DNA of 64,000 nucleotides from Sandaracinaceae bacterium (GCA_019637095.1 JAHBWG010000022.1:39805-103804); one strand, 5' to 3'. Positions 50,604 to 64,000 are shown, counted from the stretch's first letter. The notes: generated by a model from the sequence alone, not told the origin. A program made the numbers and translations.

Positions 50604-50696
50604 CTCTCCTCGCTTCGGGTCTCCTCGTCTCACGTCTCACGGGAGACGAAGCGAGGGGAGGAGACGAAGAGCGTTGGATCGTTGGAACGTTGGAAC
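50604..50696. repeat. dispersed intergenic repeat, copy 2
   Basis: About 93 bases related to 48471-48550, here ending in TTGGATCG-TTGGAACG-TTGGAAC, three near-copies of TTGGAACG. It lies in the 197-bp gap between two minus-strand lipoprotein genes. The left part folds on itself (TCGTCTC with GAGACGA). Confidence 0.6.
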
Positions 50697-50711
50697 GACC
50701 TCCGCGCCAGC

Positions 50712-51250
50712 TCACTGCTCGGTCGTCGGTGTCGGCGTCGGGTCTTCCTTGTCGGGCCCGCTCCCCGCGCGGCCGAGCCGCGCGAGGAGCCGCTCGTCGA
50801 TGACCGGCGTCGGCGTCGGGTCGCGCGTCACCACCGGCCGCGCCGAGAGCGGCATCGGCGGCGGCGACTCCGCGGAGATCGGGTGGAGCGCGTTGCCCTG
50901 CAGGAGCGGCTCGGGGTGGCTCGGCTGCGGGCTCGGATCGGACGGGAGCGCCGAGGGCGTCGCCGTCGCGCGGAGCTGCGCGTAGAGCGCGCCGAGCGCG
51001 TCCACGCACACGACGGCGCCCGCGCCGTCCACGAGCGCGCCCAGGGCCGGCTCGCCCTCGCAGCCGGCGAGGCGCAGGCTCGCGACGGCCGCGCCCTCGC
51101 AGCCGGCGGGCGCCCGCTCCCAGTCGGCGCGCGGCACGAGGGCGAGCCCTTCCACGGCGGAGAACGCGGCGAGGTCTTCGGGGGTCGCGACGTCGAGCGC
51201 GCAGCCGGTGCCGAGCGCGATCGCGAGGACCAGGTGGAGGGTACGGTGCA

Positions 51251-51251
<1 letters not shown>
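50712..51251 (-). CDS. putative lipoprotein with Pro/Thr-rich tail
   Basis: A 179-aa protein with a signal peptide ending LGTGCAL (lipobox, Cys about residue 17). A small domain with several Cys (AGCEGAAVASLRLAGCEGE, VVCVDALG) is followed by a Pro/Thr/Ser tail with DPTPTP repeats (two sites). The family is unknown. Its ATG overlaps the last base of the upstream regulator stop (TGATG), so it is probably translated with it. Confidence 0.65.
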
Positions 51252-54723
<3,472 letters not shown>

Positions 54724-55194
54724 GGGGGTGGACCGAGCGAGATCCGTGCCGGCGCGATGTCGGCGATTCCGCGCTCGTGCGCGCGCGACCGTGCTTTCGG
54801 TGACGGGCGCGACCGCGCGGGGTGTGAGGTCGCTTACAGCCCACGGCGGGGGCCGCGCCGAGGCGGGGGCGATCGGTGGGATGGCGCGCATGAGAGTGGA
54901 CGCCGAGCGAAGAGGAGCGGCGACCCCGGCGGGGCGATGATGAATTGGGGTGTGGAGGACCCCGCCGGGGTCACCGACCAAAGACCGTCCTTCGCCCGCG
55001 GTGGCGGAGAGTGCGGGCTCTGCGTTCGCTCTTCGGTCCGTGAGCTCCCGTGGAGCAAGCCGCGTGCGCAGCCGCGGAGGCCAGAAAAACAGGGGTGATC
55101 GGCCCGGCGTCAGGTGCGCGCGCATCCGTCGTTACGCGCGCGTGCGAAACCCGAGTGACGCGCGGTGCGGCGCTCCGGCGCTACGCTCTCCCGG
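54724..55194. other. 471-bp intergenic region between divergent regulator and hydrolase genes
   Basis: I see no convincing gene here; the short frames lack good codon bias. Two related GC hairpins are present: GACCCCGGCGGGGC at 54922-54935 and GACCCC-GCC-GGGGTC at 54958-54972. Both promoters of the divergent genes must lie in it, but none is clear. Confidence 0.5.
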
Positions 55195-55959
55195 ATGGAC
55201 GAGCTCCTGCTCGAGGTGGACGGGCGCGCCGTCGAGGTGGCGCATCGCGCGGGGCTGGGCCCCGTGATCCTGCTCGTGCACGGGGCGGGCGGCTGTGCGG
55301 CGGTGTGGGCGCCTGTCGCCGCGCACCTCGGTGGCTTCGAGGTGCTGGCGCCGTCGCTCCCGGGGCGCGGGCGGAGCGCGGGCGACGCGTTCGACGACGC
55401 GACGGCCGCCGGGGCGTGGCTCGCACGCGCGATCGCGGCGCTCGATCGCGGGCCGCCGATCCTGGTGGGCCACTCCTATGGAGGCGCGGTCGCCCTCGAG
55501 GCCGCGCTCGCCGGGGCGCCGCTCGCCGGGCTCGCGCTCGTCGCGACCGGCGCCCGCTTGCGCGTCCACCCGAGCGTCCTGGCCGCCGCGGCGCGGGCCG
55601 CCGAGGGCGGGTCGCCGATGTCCACTTCGTTTGCGTTCTACGATGCGCCGCGCGCCGCGATCGAGGGGTACGAGCGCGCGGCCGGAGCCACCCCGCCCTC
55701 CGCGACGCGCGCGGACTGGATCGCGTGCGATCGCTTCGATCGGCTCGGTGATCCCGGCGCGCTCGCGCGGCTCGGCACCCCGGCGCTCGTGCTCGGTGGC
55801 GCGGCCGATCCCCTCACCCCACCCAAGTACCACGAGCGCCTCGCCGGCGCGCTCGGCCGCGCGCAGCTCGTGATCGTCCCGGGCCGTGGGCACATGCTGC
55901 CGTGGGAGGACCCGGCGCGCTTCGCGCGCGAGGTCCGCGCGTGGGCCGCCGCGCTCTAG
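55195..55959 (+). CDS. alpha/beta hydrolase
   Basis: A 254-aa cytosolic alpha/beta hydrolase: LLVHGAGGCAAVW (oxyanion), nucleophile elbow LVGHSYGGAVAL, acid in LGGAADPLTPP and His in PGRGHMLPWEDP. It is of the epoxide-hydrolase/esterase-like group without a cap big enough to name. Divergent from the sigma-54 activator gene. The substrate is unknown. Confidence 0.9.
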   Translation: MDELLLEVDGRAVEVAHRAGLGPVILLVHGAGGCAAVWAPVAAHLGGFEVLAPSLPGRGRSAGDAFDDATAAGAWLARAIAALDRGPPILVGHSYGGAVALEAALAGAPLAGLALVATGARLRVHPSVLAAAARAAEGGSPMSTSFAFYDAPRAAIEGYERAAGATPPSATRADWIACDRFDRLGDPGALARLGTPALVLGGAADPLTPPKYHERLAGALGRAQLVIVPGRGHMLPWEDPARFAREVRAWAAAL

Positions 55960-56066
55960 CTCGCTCCCGTTCGCGGACGCGCCCGCGCGCCAAGCCGTGG
56001 GAAGACCCACAGGCCGGCGGCGCGTGAGGTCCGCGCCGCCGCCGCGGCGTGCTAGAACGCACCGCG

Positions 56067-56603
56067 ATGAAGGTGCGGGACCGAATCCTGATCCTGACCG
56101 ACCTCTTCATGGGCGCGCTCTGGGCCGACGAGGAGTTCACGGAGGACGAGCAGAAGGCGGTGCGCGTCCTGCTCGCGGATCTCCTGCTCGTCACGCCCAC
56201 GACGCTGCCCGCCGAGGTCGAGGACCGGATCGCGAAGTTCGAGCCGCTCGGCTTCGACCTCGAGGCCGCCGCGGGCGACTTCGCGGCGGACCCGCCGATG
56301 GCCAAGCGCCGCCTCCTCGAGCTCGTCGGGCGGATGGTCGACGCGGACGGCGTCGTCGACATGAAGGAGGACGAGTACCTCCGCCGGCTCGCCGGGCTGC
56401 TCGGGATGGAGTACTCGGAGTACTCCGACCTCGTGCTCGACTACGAGATCGACGAGCTGCGCGACAGCTTCGAGCAGCTGCGCTCGCCGCCGCCGCCGAT
56501 GGTGGGCCCGGGCGCCAAGTCGAGGCCGCCGCCTCCCCCGATGGTCGACGAGGCGAGCGTGCGCTTCCAGCTCCCGCCCGGCGCCTTCGGCGACGACGAC
56601 TGA
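56067..56603 (+). CDS. TerB-like domain protein
   Basis: A 178-aa protein with a TerB-type seven-helix domain in residues 1-140 (LTDLFMGALWADEEFTEDEQ and ELVGRMVDADGVVDMKEDEY), where acidic residues can bind metal, followed by a Pro-rich linker with two PPPPPMV-like repeats. TerB domains act in stress and envelope sensing. Cytosolic; role unknown. Confidence 0.85.
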   Translation: MKVRDRILILTDLFMGALWADEEFTEDEQKAVRVLLADLLLVTPTTLPAEVEDRIAKFEPLGFDLEAAAGDFAADPPMAKRRLLELVGRMVDADGVVDMKEDEYLRRLAGLLGMEYSEYSDLVLDYEIDELRDSFEQLRSPPPPMVGPGAKSRPPPPPMVDEASVRFQLPPGAFGDDD

Positions 56604-56651
56604 CGCGGGCCTCGCTCCCCCCGGCGCTCCGATGCGCTATAGGGACGCCCC

Positions 56652-57818
<1,167 letters not shown>

Positions 57819-57872
57819 GGTCTCTCGCCGCGCGTGGTTGACGCCCGCGCGGCCGGGACTAATGACTCCGCC

Positions 57873-58964
57873 ATGACCCGCCTCGCTCTTCGGATCGCGA
57901 TCGCCCTGTCCCTGCTCGCCGGCTGCGGCGGCGAGAGCTCTCAGGAGGGCTCTGGGGCCTCGTCGAGCACCTCCACGACGCCCGAGCCGCCGGCGCCGCC
58001 CCGCCCGCTCCGTGAGCTGATCGGCGACACGTTCGCCGCGCTGCCGGAGGGCGTCGAGCTCGACATGGACAAGGTGCTGCTCGGGCGCGCCCTCTACCAC
58101 GACCGCCGCCTGAGCGGCGACGAGACCATCTCGTGCGCGACCTGCCACATGCTCGATCACGGCGGCGCCGAGCCGCGCCGCGTCTCGACGGGGATCCGCG
58201 GCCAGCAGGGCCCGATCAACTCGCCGACCGTCCTCAACGCGGAGCACAACTTCGTCCAGTTCTGGGACGGCCGCGCGGCGGACCTGCTCGAGCAGGCCGC
58301 GGGACCGGTGACCAACCCGGTCGAGATGGGCGGCGAGTGGGACGCGATCCTCGGCCGGCTGCGCGCCGACCGCGACTTCGTCGCGCAGATGACCGAGGCC
58401 TACGGCGAGAATGCAGTGACGCAGGCGAACGTGCTCGACGCGATCGTCCAGTACGAGCGCTCGCTCGCGACCCCGGCGCCGTTCGATCGCTGGCTGCGCG
58501 GGGACGACTCGGCGCTCGACGAGGCCGCGCAACGCGGCTTGCGCGCGTTCATCGACGTCGGCTGTACGACCTGCCACCGCGGCGTCAACGTCGGCGGCAC
58601 GATGTACCAGCGCATGGGCCTCGTGCACGACTACTTCGAGCGCCGCGGCGGGACGCGGACGGAGGCGGACATGGGCCGCTTCAACGTGACGCGCGAGGAG
58701 CGCGACCGGCACATGTTCAAGGTGCCGACGCTGCGCAACGTCGAGCTCACCGGGCCCTACTTCCACGATGGGAGCGAGGCCGACCTGGCCGGCGCGGTGC
58801 GCACGATGGCGTACGTGCAGCTCGGTCGCGAGCTGACCGACGCGCAGGCGACCGACATCGTCGCGTTCCTGAGCTCGCTCACCGGCACGCTGCCCGCGCA
58901 CGCGCGCATGCCCGGTGGCGACGGACCGGCGGGCGAGGCACCCGGCGGCGCCACGGCCGATTGA
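57873..58964 (+). CDS. di-heme cytochrome c peroxidase (MauG type), lipoprotein
   Basis: A 363-aa periplasmic protein with a lipobox (LLAGCG, Cys about residue 18) and a Ser/Thr linker. Two c-heme sites are visible: C88ATC91H and C231TTC234H, with the conserved WDGRAADLLEQA, PVEMGGEW, FKVPTLRNVELTGPYFHDGS between and after. This is the bacterial CcpA/MauG family, which reduces peroxide or oxidises proteins. Lipid attachment of such an enzyme is less usual. ATG 57873 is chosen. Confidence 0.93.
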   Translation: MTRLALRIAIALSLLAGCGGESSQEGSGASSSTSTTPEPPAPPRPLRELIGDTFAALPEGVELDMDKVLLGRALYHDRRLSGDETISCATCHMLDHGGAEPRRVSTGIRGQQGPINSPTVLNAEHNFVQFWDGRAADLLEQAAGPVTNPVEMGGEWDAILGRLRADRDFVAQMTEAYGENAVTQANVLDAIVQYERSLATPAPFDRWLRGDDSALDEAAQRGLRAFIDVGCTTCHRGVNVGGTMYQRMGLVHDYFERRGGTRTEADMGRFNVTREERDRHMFKVPTLRNVELTGPYFHDGSEADLAGAVRTMAYVQLGRELTDAQATDIVAFLSSLTGTLPAHARMPGGDGPAGEAPGGATAD

Positions 58965-58998
58965 GCTTGCCGAGACGAACGCGGCGGAGCCGCGTCGA

Positions 58999-59017
58999 CC
59001 CATCGCGAGGCGATGGG
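58999..59017. repeat. hairpin CCCATCGC-GAG-GCGATGGG
   Basis: A perfect 8-bp stem with a 3-base loop after the peroxidase stop (35 bp away). Its reverse complement differs from 48333-48350 by one inserted base, so the two may be copies of one small palindromic element. It could also serve as a terminator, but no T-run follows. Confidence 0.45.
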
Positions 59018-59146
59018 GCCGGGGGTCCCCTCGGCCAACGGCCATCGCTGGGCGATCGCCTGGCCTCGAATGGCGGGGTCGGCCGCGTGGGCGCTCCATC
59101 GGTCGACAGGCCTCGGCTCGAGTCTGCCGAGGCGCTTCGAGCCCGC

Positions 59147-59980
59147 TCAGGACGAACGTAGCGCGGCGGCGCGCATCACCTCGATCGGCGGCGCGACGCC
59201 GAGCCAGCGCTCGAAGGCGAGCGCCGCTTGCCAGACGAGCATGCCGAGGCCATCGACGGCGACGAGGCCGCGCGCACGTGCGGCGCGCAGCACCGCGGTC
59301 TCGAGCGGCGCGTAGACGAGGTCGAACACCGCCGCGTGCGCGGGCAAGGACTCGAGCGAGAGCGCTCGCGCGAGGGCCTCGCCGGCGATCTCGTCCATCG
59401 TGGCGCTCGTGGCTTGCACCAGGAGGTCCACCTCGCGGGTCGGCGGCGCGTCGAGCGCGGCCGTGTCGAGGGGCAGCGCGAGGGAAGCCGCGAGCGCCTC
59501 GGCCTGGGCAAGCCGGCGGGCGGCTACCGTCACTCGCGCGGCGCCGGCCTCCGCGAGCCCGACGACCGCGGCGCGGGCCGCCCCGCCCGCGCCGACGACG
59601 AGCACCCGCGCGCCACGGGGATCGACGCCGGCGTCGGCGAGCGCGCGGACGAGCCCGGGCGCGTCCGTGTTCGCGCCGACGAGCCGCCCGCCCTCGCGCA
59701 CGATCGTGTTGACGGCGCCGATGGCGCGCGCCGCCGGCTCGACCGCGTCGAGGTGCGCCATCACCGCCTCCTTGTGCGGCACCGTGACGTTCGCGCCGCG
59801 CGCGCCGAGCGCCCGCAGCCCTCCGATCGCGGCGCCGAGCTCGCCGGGCGCGACGTCGAACGCGAGGTAGCTCGCGTCGAGCCCGAGCGCGGTGAGCGCC
59901 GCGGTGTGGATGCGCGGCGAGCGCGAGTGCGCGACCGGGTGCCCGAGCAGGGCGAGCAGGGCGGTGCGCGCGCTCGTCAC
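59147..59980 (-). CDS. aroE: shikimate 5-dehydrogenase
   Basis: A 277-aa NADP-dependent enzyme that makes shikimate in aromatic amino acid synthesis. Substrate-site residues lie in AHSRSPRIHT and NVTVPHKEAV (catalytic Lys); the cofactor loop is VVGAGGAARA; the C-terminus has the usual MLVWQAALAFERW helix. The GTG at 59980 overlaps the xseA stop (GTGA). Length is typical. The gene follows xseA in one transcript. Confidence 0.95.
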   Translation of the reverse strand: MTSARTALLALLGHPVAHSRSPRIHTAALTALGLDASYLAFDVAPGELGAAIGGLRALGARGANVTVPHKEAVMAHLDAVEPAARAIGAVNTIVREGGRLVGANTDAPGLVRALADAGVDPRGARVLVVGAGGAARAAVVGLAEAGAARVTVAARRLAQAEALAASLALPLDTAALDAPPTREVDLLVQATSATMDEIAGEALARALSLESLPAHAAVFDLVYAPLETAVLRAARARGLVAVDGLGMLVWQAALAFERWLGVAPPIEVMRAAALRSS

Positions 59981-61376
59981 TCCACCTCCGGACGCACCTC
60001 GACGACCTGCGCCTCGAGCGCGCCGCGGGCGAGGCGGACGGTCAGCGCCTGCCCCGGCGCGACGTCGCGCGCATCGACCAACGCGCGCCCGCCGGCGAGC
60101 GCGATCGCGTAGCCGCGGCCGAGCACCGCGAGCGGCGAGAGCGCGTCGGTACGCTGACTGGCGCCCCTAATGCGCGCGGTTACGCACCGCGGGGCTTCCC
60201 GGCGCCTGACCAGGCGCCCGCTCGCGCGGATCAGCGCGGCGCGCCGCGCCGCGGCGAGGGGAAGCGCAGCGTGCGCGCATTCGGCGACGGGCTCACCGAG
60301 GCGGCGCCGCGCGCGAAGCTGGACGCGCGGAATCGCCCGCCCGAGCCGCTGCCCGCTCGCCTCGGCGATCGGGCGCGCGCGAGCGCGATCGCCCGGGCCG
60401 CCGCGCGCGCCAAGCGCAGCCGCGTCGCGTCGAACGCGCGCCGCACGCCCGCCGCCGCGTGCCGCGGATCGCGGAGCCTGCCGTCGAGCCGCTCGAGCGC
60501 GAGCCGCTCCTCGGCGAGCCGCACCTCGAGCGCGCGGCAGAGCCGCCGCTCCGCCGACGCGATCAGCTCGAGCAGCACCTCGCGCTCGGGCACGACCAGC
60601 TCCGCCGCGTTCGACGGCGTCGCGGCGCGCACGTCGGCCACCAGGTCCGCGATCGTCGCGTCCACCTCGTGCCCGATCCCGGCCACCACGGGCACCGGGC
60701 AGCGCGCGATGGCGCGCGCCACGTCCTCGTCGTCGAACGCGCCGAGGTCGCCGCTCGCGCCGCCGCCGCGGGTGAGGATCACCACGTCGAGGTCCTCGAG
60801 CGCCTCGAGCCGACGCAGCGCCATCACGATCGAGGCGGGCGCGTCGGGCCCTTGCACCACGCAGTGCGAGAGGACCAGGCGCACCGGCGCCCGCCGGCTC
60901 GCCACGCGGATCACGTCGAAGAGCGCGGCGGCGCGCCGGCTCGTGACGACGCCCACCGTGCGCGGATAGCGCGGGAGGGGCCGCTTGCGCTCGAGCCGGA
61001 ACAGGCCCTCGGCGGCGAGCTTCTTCTTCAGCCGCTCGAGCTCGGCGCGCCGATCGCCCTCGCCCGCGGGCAGCGCGAGCTTCACGAGGAGCTGCAGGAC
61101 CCCGCGCGGCCGGAAGAGGTCGAACCGTCCTTGCACGCGCACGCGCTCGCCGGCGGCCAGCGCGGTCTTCGCGCGCCGGGCGTCGCTCGCGAACATCACG
61201 GCGGAGAGCTTGGCCTCCTCGGTCGAGTCCGAGAGCGTGAAGTAGACGTGCCCGGCGCCGGTGCGCCGGACGTCGGCGAGCTCGCCCTCGACCCACACCT
61301 CCGGCCAGCGCTCGATCACGGCGAGGAGCCGGCGGCTCAGCTCGGCGACGCGGTAGATCCGGGGCGGCTCGGCCAA
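59977..61376 (-). CDS. xseA: exodeoxyribonuclease VII large subunit, apparent frameshift
   Basis: XseA is the catalytic subunit of ExoVII. The first part (61376 to about 60380) has the OB-type start RIYRVAELSRRLL with WVEGELADVRRTGAGHVYFT, then the catalytic-region VVTSRRAAALFDVIRV, ILTRGGGASGDL and AGIGHEVDATIADLVADVRA. The C-terminal hallmark DALSPLAVLGRGYAIA and GQALTVRLARG lie in the -1 frame, reaching the stop at 59977. The break falls around 60365-60385, a GC-rich run. Corrected length is about 466 aa, normal for the family. TTG 61376 is the most fitting start and is divergent from folK by 50 bp. The gene may be intact in reality. Confidence 0.85.
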
Positions 61377-61426
61377 GGTCGGGCCACGGTAGACCGGGCG
61401 CCCGCGCCACGCCAAGCTGCGCGGCC

Positions 61427-62053
61427 GTGATCGTCGTCGGCCTCGGATCGAACCTCGGCTCGCGCGAGGCGTTCCTCTGCGCGGCGGTGCGCTTGCTCGA
61501 GGGCCAGGCGGGGCTCGTCGTGGAGGCGCGCTCCGCGCTCTACGAGACGCCGCCGGTCGGGCCGCCACAGCCCGACTACCTCAACGCCGCCGTGCGCCTC
61601 GAGACGTCGCTGCACCCGCGCGAGGTCTTGCCGTCGCTCCTCGCGATCGAGGCGCGGCTCGGCCGCGTGCGCCGCGAGCCCTGGGGCGCGCGGACCCTCG
61701 ACCTCGACATCCTGTACTGGGCCGGGGGCGTCGTGGACGAGCCGGGGCTGCGCGTACCCCACGCACGGCTCTCGGAGCGGTCCTTCGCGATCGCGCCGCT
61801 GCTCGACGTCGCCCCCGAGCTCGCCGCCCGCTACGCCTGCGCCCCCCTGCGCGGCCGCGCGTGGGCGAGCCGCCCGGACGAGGCCGTCGACGTGCTCGAC
61901 GCCCTCGCCCTCGAGGCGAACGCCCGGCTCGATCCCCCCTCGCGGGCGACTCGCGTCGTGCCGTTCGAGGACGAGCTGCCGACCGAGGGCCCCGGCTTCG
62001 TGGTGCTCGAGCGCTGGGACGCCGAGGTGCGGCGCGGGTCGAGGTTGTTGTGA
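61427..62053 (+). CDS. folK: 2-amino-4-hydroxy-6-hydroxymethyldihydropteridine pyrophosphokinase
   Basis: A 208-aa HPPK of folate synthesis that transfers pyrophosphate from ATP to the pterin. The fingerprint is VVGLGSNLGSREAFL, YLNAAVRLET, EARLGRVRREPWGARTLDLD and LRVPHARLSERSFAIAPL. A 45-residue C-terminal extension goes beyond the family's usual about 160 aa. GTG 61427 is the natural start. No other folate gene adjoins. Confidence 0.95.
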   Translation: MIVVGLGSNLGSREAFLCAAVRLLEGQAGLVVEARSALYETPPVGPPQPDYLNAAVRLETSLHPREVLPSLLAIEARLGRVRREPWGARTLDLDILYWAGGVVDEPGLRVPHARLSERSFAIAPLLDVAPELAARYACAPLRGRAWASRPDEAVDVLDALALEANARLDPPSRATRVVPFEDELPTEGPGFVVLERWDAEVRRGSRLL

Positions 62054-62121
62054 TCGCCCCGCCGAGAAGGGTACGATGAGCCGCCCGATCCCTCGGGTCC
62101 ACCGATTTCCGGAGGCGGCGA

Positions 62122-64000
62122 ATGGCCGATACGCGCAAAGACAAGCGCGCACCGATCTCTCTCAAGGTTCGATTCAAGAGCGCCACGCTCGACGAGTTCA
62201 TCGAGCAATACAGCGTCGACATCAGCCGCGGGGGCATCTTCATCAAGTCCAAGACGCCGATGAGCGTCGGGACGCTCTTGAAGTTCGAGTTCCAGCTCAA
62301 GGACGAGTCGCGCCTGATCCACGGCGTCGGGCGGGTCGTCTGGAAGCGCGACGAGGGCGACGGTGGTGGGGACGAGATCCCGCCGGGGATGGGGATCAAG
62401 TTCATCAAGATGGATCCGGAGAGCCGGAGCCTCGTCGAGAAGATGGTCCAGTCTCGCGGCGAGTCGCCGGGGCGCTTCGAAGAGGGCCAGGAGCCCTCGG
62501 CCAAGCCCGCGGCCGCCAAGAGCGGCGGCTTCTTCCCGGAGACCACGCCGCAGGACGAGCTGCCCCCGCCGGAGGACCGCACGATGGTCCGCCACGCGAG
62601 CGAGTTCCTCGCGAGCGCGCTCGCCGAGGGCGGCTCGGGCAGCGCGGACGAGGCGGAGAAGAAGGCCGAGGAGGCGCGCAAGCGCACCGAGGAGATCGAG
62701 CGCAAGCGCAAGGAGGCGCAGGAGCGCCGCAAGCCGCGCATCAAGAAGACGCTCGTCGGGATGGGCATCCCGAAGGGGCTCGGCGCCGACGAGGCGATCG
62801 AGGCGCTCGGCAAGGACATGGACAGCGACCGGCCGCCGCGCTTGGGCGGGACGAGCGAGTCCGCCGAGACCGTGGCGCTCGACCGCGAGGAGCTCGAGCG
62901 GCAGGCCGCCGCGACGAGGATCGTGGAGGAGCGCGCCGAGCCCGAGCCGGAAGAGAAGCCGGAGGCGAAGCCCGAGGCCGAGGCTGCTGCGGAGCCGAAG
63001 GAGCCGAAGGAGGCGCCCGCGGCCGGGCCCGAGGAGGAGCCGGCCGAGGCGGCGGCGAAGCCGGCCGAGGAGGCGAAGCCCGCGGAGGCGGAGCCCGCGC
63101 CCGCGAAGGCCGAGCCGAAACCGCTCGCGAAGGCGGAGCCTGCGAAGCCCAGCGAGACGGCCAAGGCGGAGAAGCCCGCCGACCGGCCGGCGGTCGCGGC
63201 CGTGCGCCCGGCGGCGCCGGCGAAGGAGCCCGAGGCCGAGTCGTCGAGCCGCATGGGGATGATCTTCTTCGCGGTGATCGCGGCGGCCGCGGTGGGCGTG
63301 ATCATCTGGATGCAGCTCGGTCGCGGCGGCGACGAGACGCCGACCACCGGCGACGTCGGGACCGGCGGCGAGGTCGCGCCGCCGGAGGGCGACGAGCCGG
63401 GCGAGGAGCCGGGCGAGGCGCCCGGCGAGCTGGTCGTCGACGAGCCGGGCGAGGAGCCCGGCGAGGAGCCCGGCGAGGAGCCCGGCGAGGAGCCGGCGGT
63501 CGAGACGGTGTCGGTGCAGGTGAACGTCCGCCCGGCCGAGGCGGTGGTGTTCGTCGACGGCGTCGAGGTCGGGGCGGGCCCGCAGGCCGTCTCGCTGCCC
63601 CTCGGGCAGGAGTCCACCGTGAGCGCGCGGCTCGCGGGGCACGTCGAGGCGAGCGAGGTCGTCACCGCGGCCGAGGGCCAGCGACCGATCACGCTGACGC
63701 TCACGGCGATGCCGTACGTCATCACGGTGACCACGACGCCGGCGGGCGCGCGGCTGACGGGCGGCGGCGCGCGAGCGACGGCGCCGGGCGAGCTCACCCT
63801 GCGCGCGCCGCCCGCCGCGGCGGTCACCGTGCGCGCGAGCCTGCGCAACCACGACGACGCGACGGCCTCGGTGTCTCCGGAGGACTTCTCCGTCGACGAG
63901 GGGCGCATGGTCGCGAGCGTCAGCCTGACGCTGCGCGAGCGGCCTGCGCCGCCTCCGCCGATCCGGCGCGGCGGCGGCGGGACCGCCGGCGGCGCCGGCA
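62122..64000 (+). CDS. PilZ-domain protein with transmembrane segment and PEGA-like domain (partial)
   Basis: ATG 62122, preceded by GGAGG, opens a frame that runs off the right edge with no stop (626 codons). Residues 1-110 form a PilZ-like domain (VRFKSATLDEFIEQYSVDIS, RGGIFIKSKTPMSVGTLLKF, PGMGIKFIKMD). Then come charged coiled stretches and an Ala/Pro/Lys/Glu linker to about residue 375. A membrane helix (about 378-394, IFFAVIAAAAVGVIIW) is followed by a periplasmic linker of DEPGEEPGEE repeats (about 420-458) and a PEGA-like beta domain (about 467-530). It couples a cytoplasmic PilZ to a surface domain; other copies of PilZ and PEGA are at 37046 and 5065. Confidence 0.85.
   Translation, partial: MADTRKDKRAPISLKVRFKSATLDEFIEQYSVDISRGGIFIKSKTPMSVGTLLKFEFQLKDESRLIHGVGRVVWKRDEGDGGGDEIPPGMGIKFIKMDPESRSLVEKMVQSRGESPGRFEEGQEPSAKPAAAKSGGFFPETTPQDELPPPEDRTMVRHASEFLASALAEGGSGSADEAEKKAEEARKRTEEIERKRKEAQERRKPRIKKTLVGMGIPKGLGADEAIEALGKDMDSDRPPRLGGTSESAETVALDREELERQAAATRIVEERAEPEPEEKPEAKPEAEAAAEPKEPKEAPAAGPEEEPAEAAAKPAEEAKPAEAEPAPAKAEPKPLAKAEPAKPSETAKAEKPADRPAVAAVRPAAPAKEPEAESSSRMGMIFFAVIAAAAVGVIIWMQLGRGGDETPTTGDVGTGGEVAPPEGDEPGEEPGEAPGELVVDEPGEEPGEEPGEEPGEEPAVETVSVQVNVRPAEAVVFVDGVEVGAGPQAVSLPLGQESTVSARLAGHVEASEVVTAAEGQRPITLTLTAMPYVITVTTTPAGARLTGGGARATAPGELTLRAPPAAAVTVRASLRNHDDATASVSPEDFSVDEGRMVASVSLTLRERPAPPPPIRRGGGGTAGGAG
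63400..63490. repeat. short tandem repeat encoding EEPGEEPG
   Basis: Copies of GAGCCCGGCGAG-type 12-base units are arranged head to tail in the PilZ-PEGA gene, giving repeated GEEPGEEPG just outside the membrane helix. Confidence 0.7.

Noticed and set aside
61581..63908. A long minus-strand open frame with Ser/Gly repeats
   Set aside because: It is the antisense of folK and the PilZ-PEGA gene; its GSSPGSS repeats merely mirror the EEPGEEPG coding repeat.

Overview
The window is a stretch of very GC-rich chromosomal DNA (codon third positions nearly all G or C) that looks like a myxobacterium (Myxococcota). I infer a Sandaracinus/Polyangiales-type genome; there is no rRNA or other direct taxonomic marker. 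The signs are three eukaryote-like Ser/Thr protein kinases, PilZ and PEGA domains on membrane proteins, two secreted proteins ending in MYXO-CTERM-like tails, many lipoproteins with Asp/Gly/Ala or Pro linkers, repeated ExbB/ExbD proton-channel genes, and a sigma-54 activator with a large sensory N-terminus. I see no prophage, insertion sequence, plasmid gene, CRISPR array or rRNA. One tRNA gene (Ala, GGC) is present.

Layout. 1-4931 (minus): one likely operon reading GIDE-like membrane protein, HEAT-repeat protein (frame-broken), lipoprotein, outer-membrane protein, xseB and a partial PilZ-like N-terminal protein. 5065-11495 (plus): kinase with PEGA domain, TPR-TonB-dependent receptor, large lipoprotein. 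11568-15619: ribF, tRNA-Ala, an H1-like repeat protein, and a PDZ membrane lipoprotein. 15747-23050: an ExbB/ExbD island with an orphan ExbD, a second kinase, and two divergent ExbB-ExbD-ExbD operons around a 443-bp control region. 23067-25392: ArsR-SRPBCC-SRPBCC operon with an operator-like palindrome, then two small plus-strand genes. 25415-33419: Pro-rich repeat protein, orphan molybdopterin oxidoreductase, and small membrane proteins. 33411-41644: inverted-repeat element, PHP-domain MYXO-CTERM protein, secreted and outer-membrane proteins, PilZ-like protein, AlaX editing protein, third kinase. 41738-46994: LysM/MepA endopeptidase, a three-gene amidase-hydrolase-SDR operon, second MYXO-CTERM protein. 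46991-55959: small proteins in chained overlaps, vWA lipoprotein, DUF3261-like lipoprotein, sigma-54 activator (frame-broken), hydrolase. 56067-64000: TerB-like protein, saccharopine-dehydrogenase-like enzyme, MauG-type peroxidase, aroE, xseA (frame-broken), folK and a partial PilZ-TM-PEGA protein.

How it fits together. Housekeeping enzymes (ribF, aroE, folK, xseA/xseB, alaX) are scattered among envelope and signalling genes. The most coherent non-housekeeping unit is the ExbB/ExbD island. Each of its operons has one ExbB/TolQ-type and two ExbD/TolR-type genes plus a membrane accessory gene, the same 1+2 composition as the AglRQS motor of myxobacterial gliding. Three long genes are broken by a single-base frame change of the same sense inside GC-alternating runs. 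These may be consensus errors rather than real mutations, so they are annotated as coding with a caveat.
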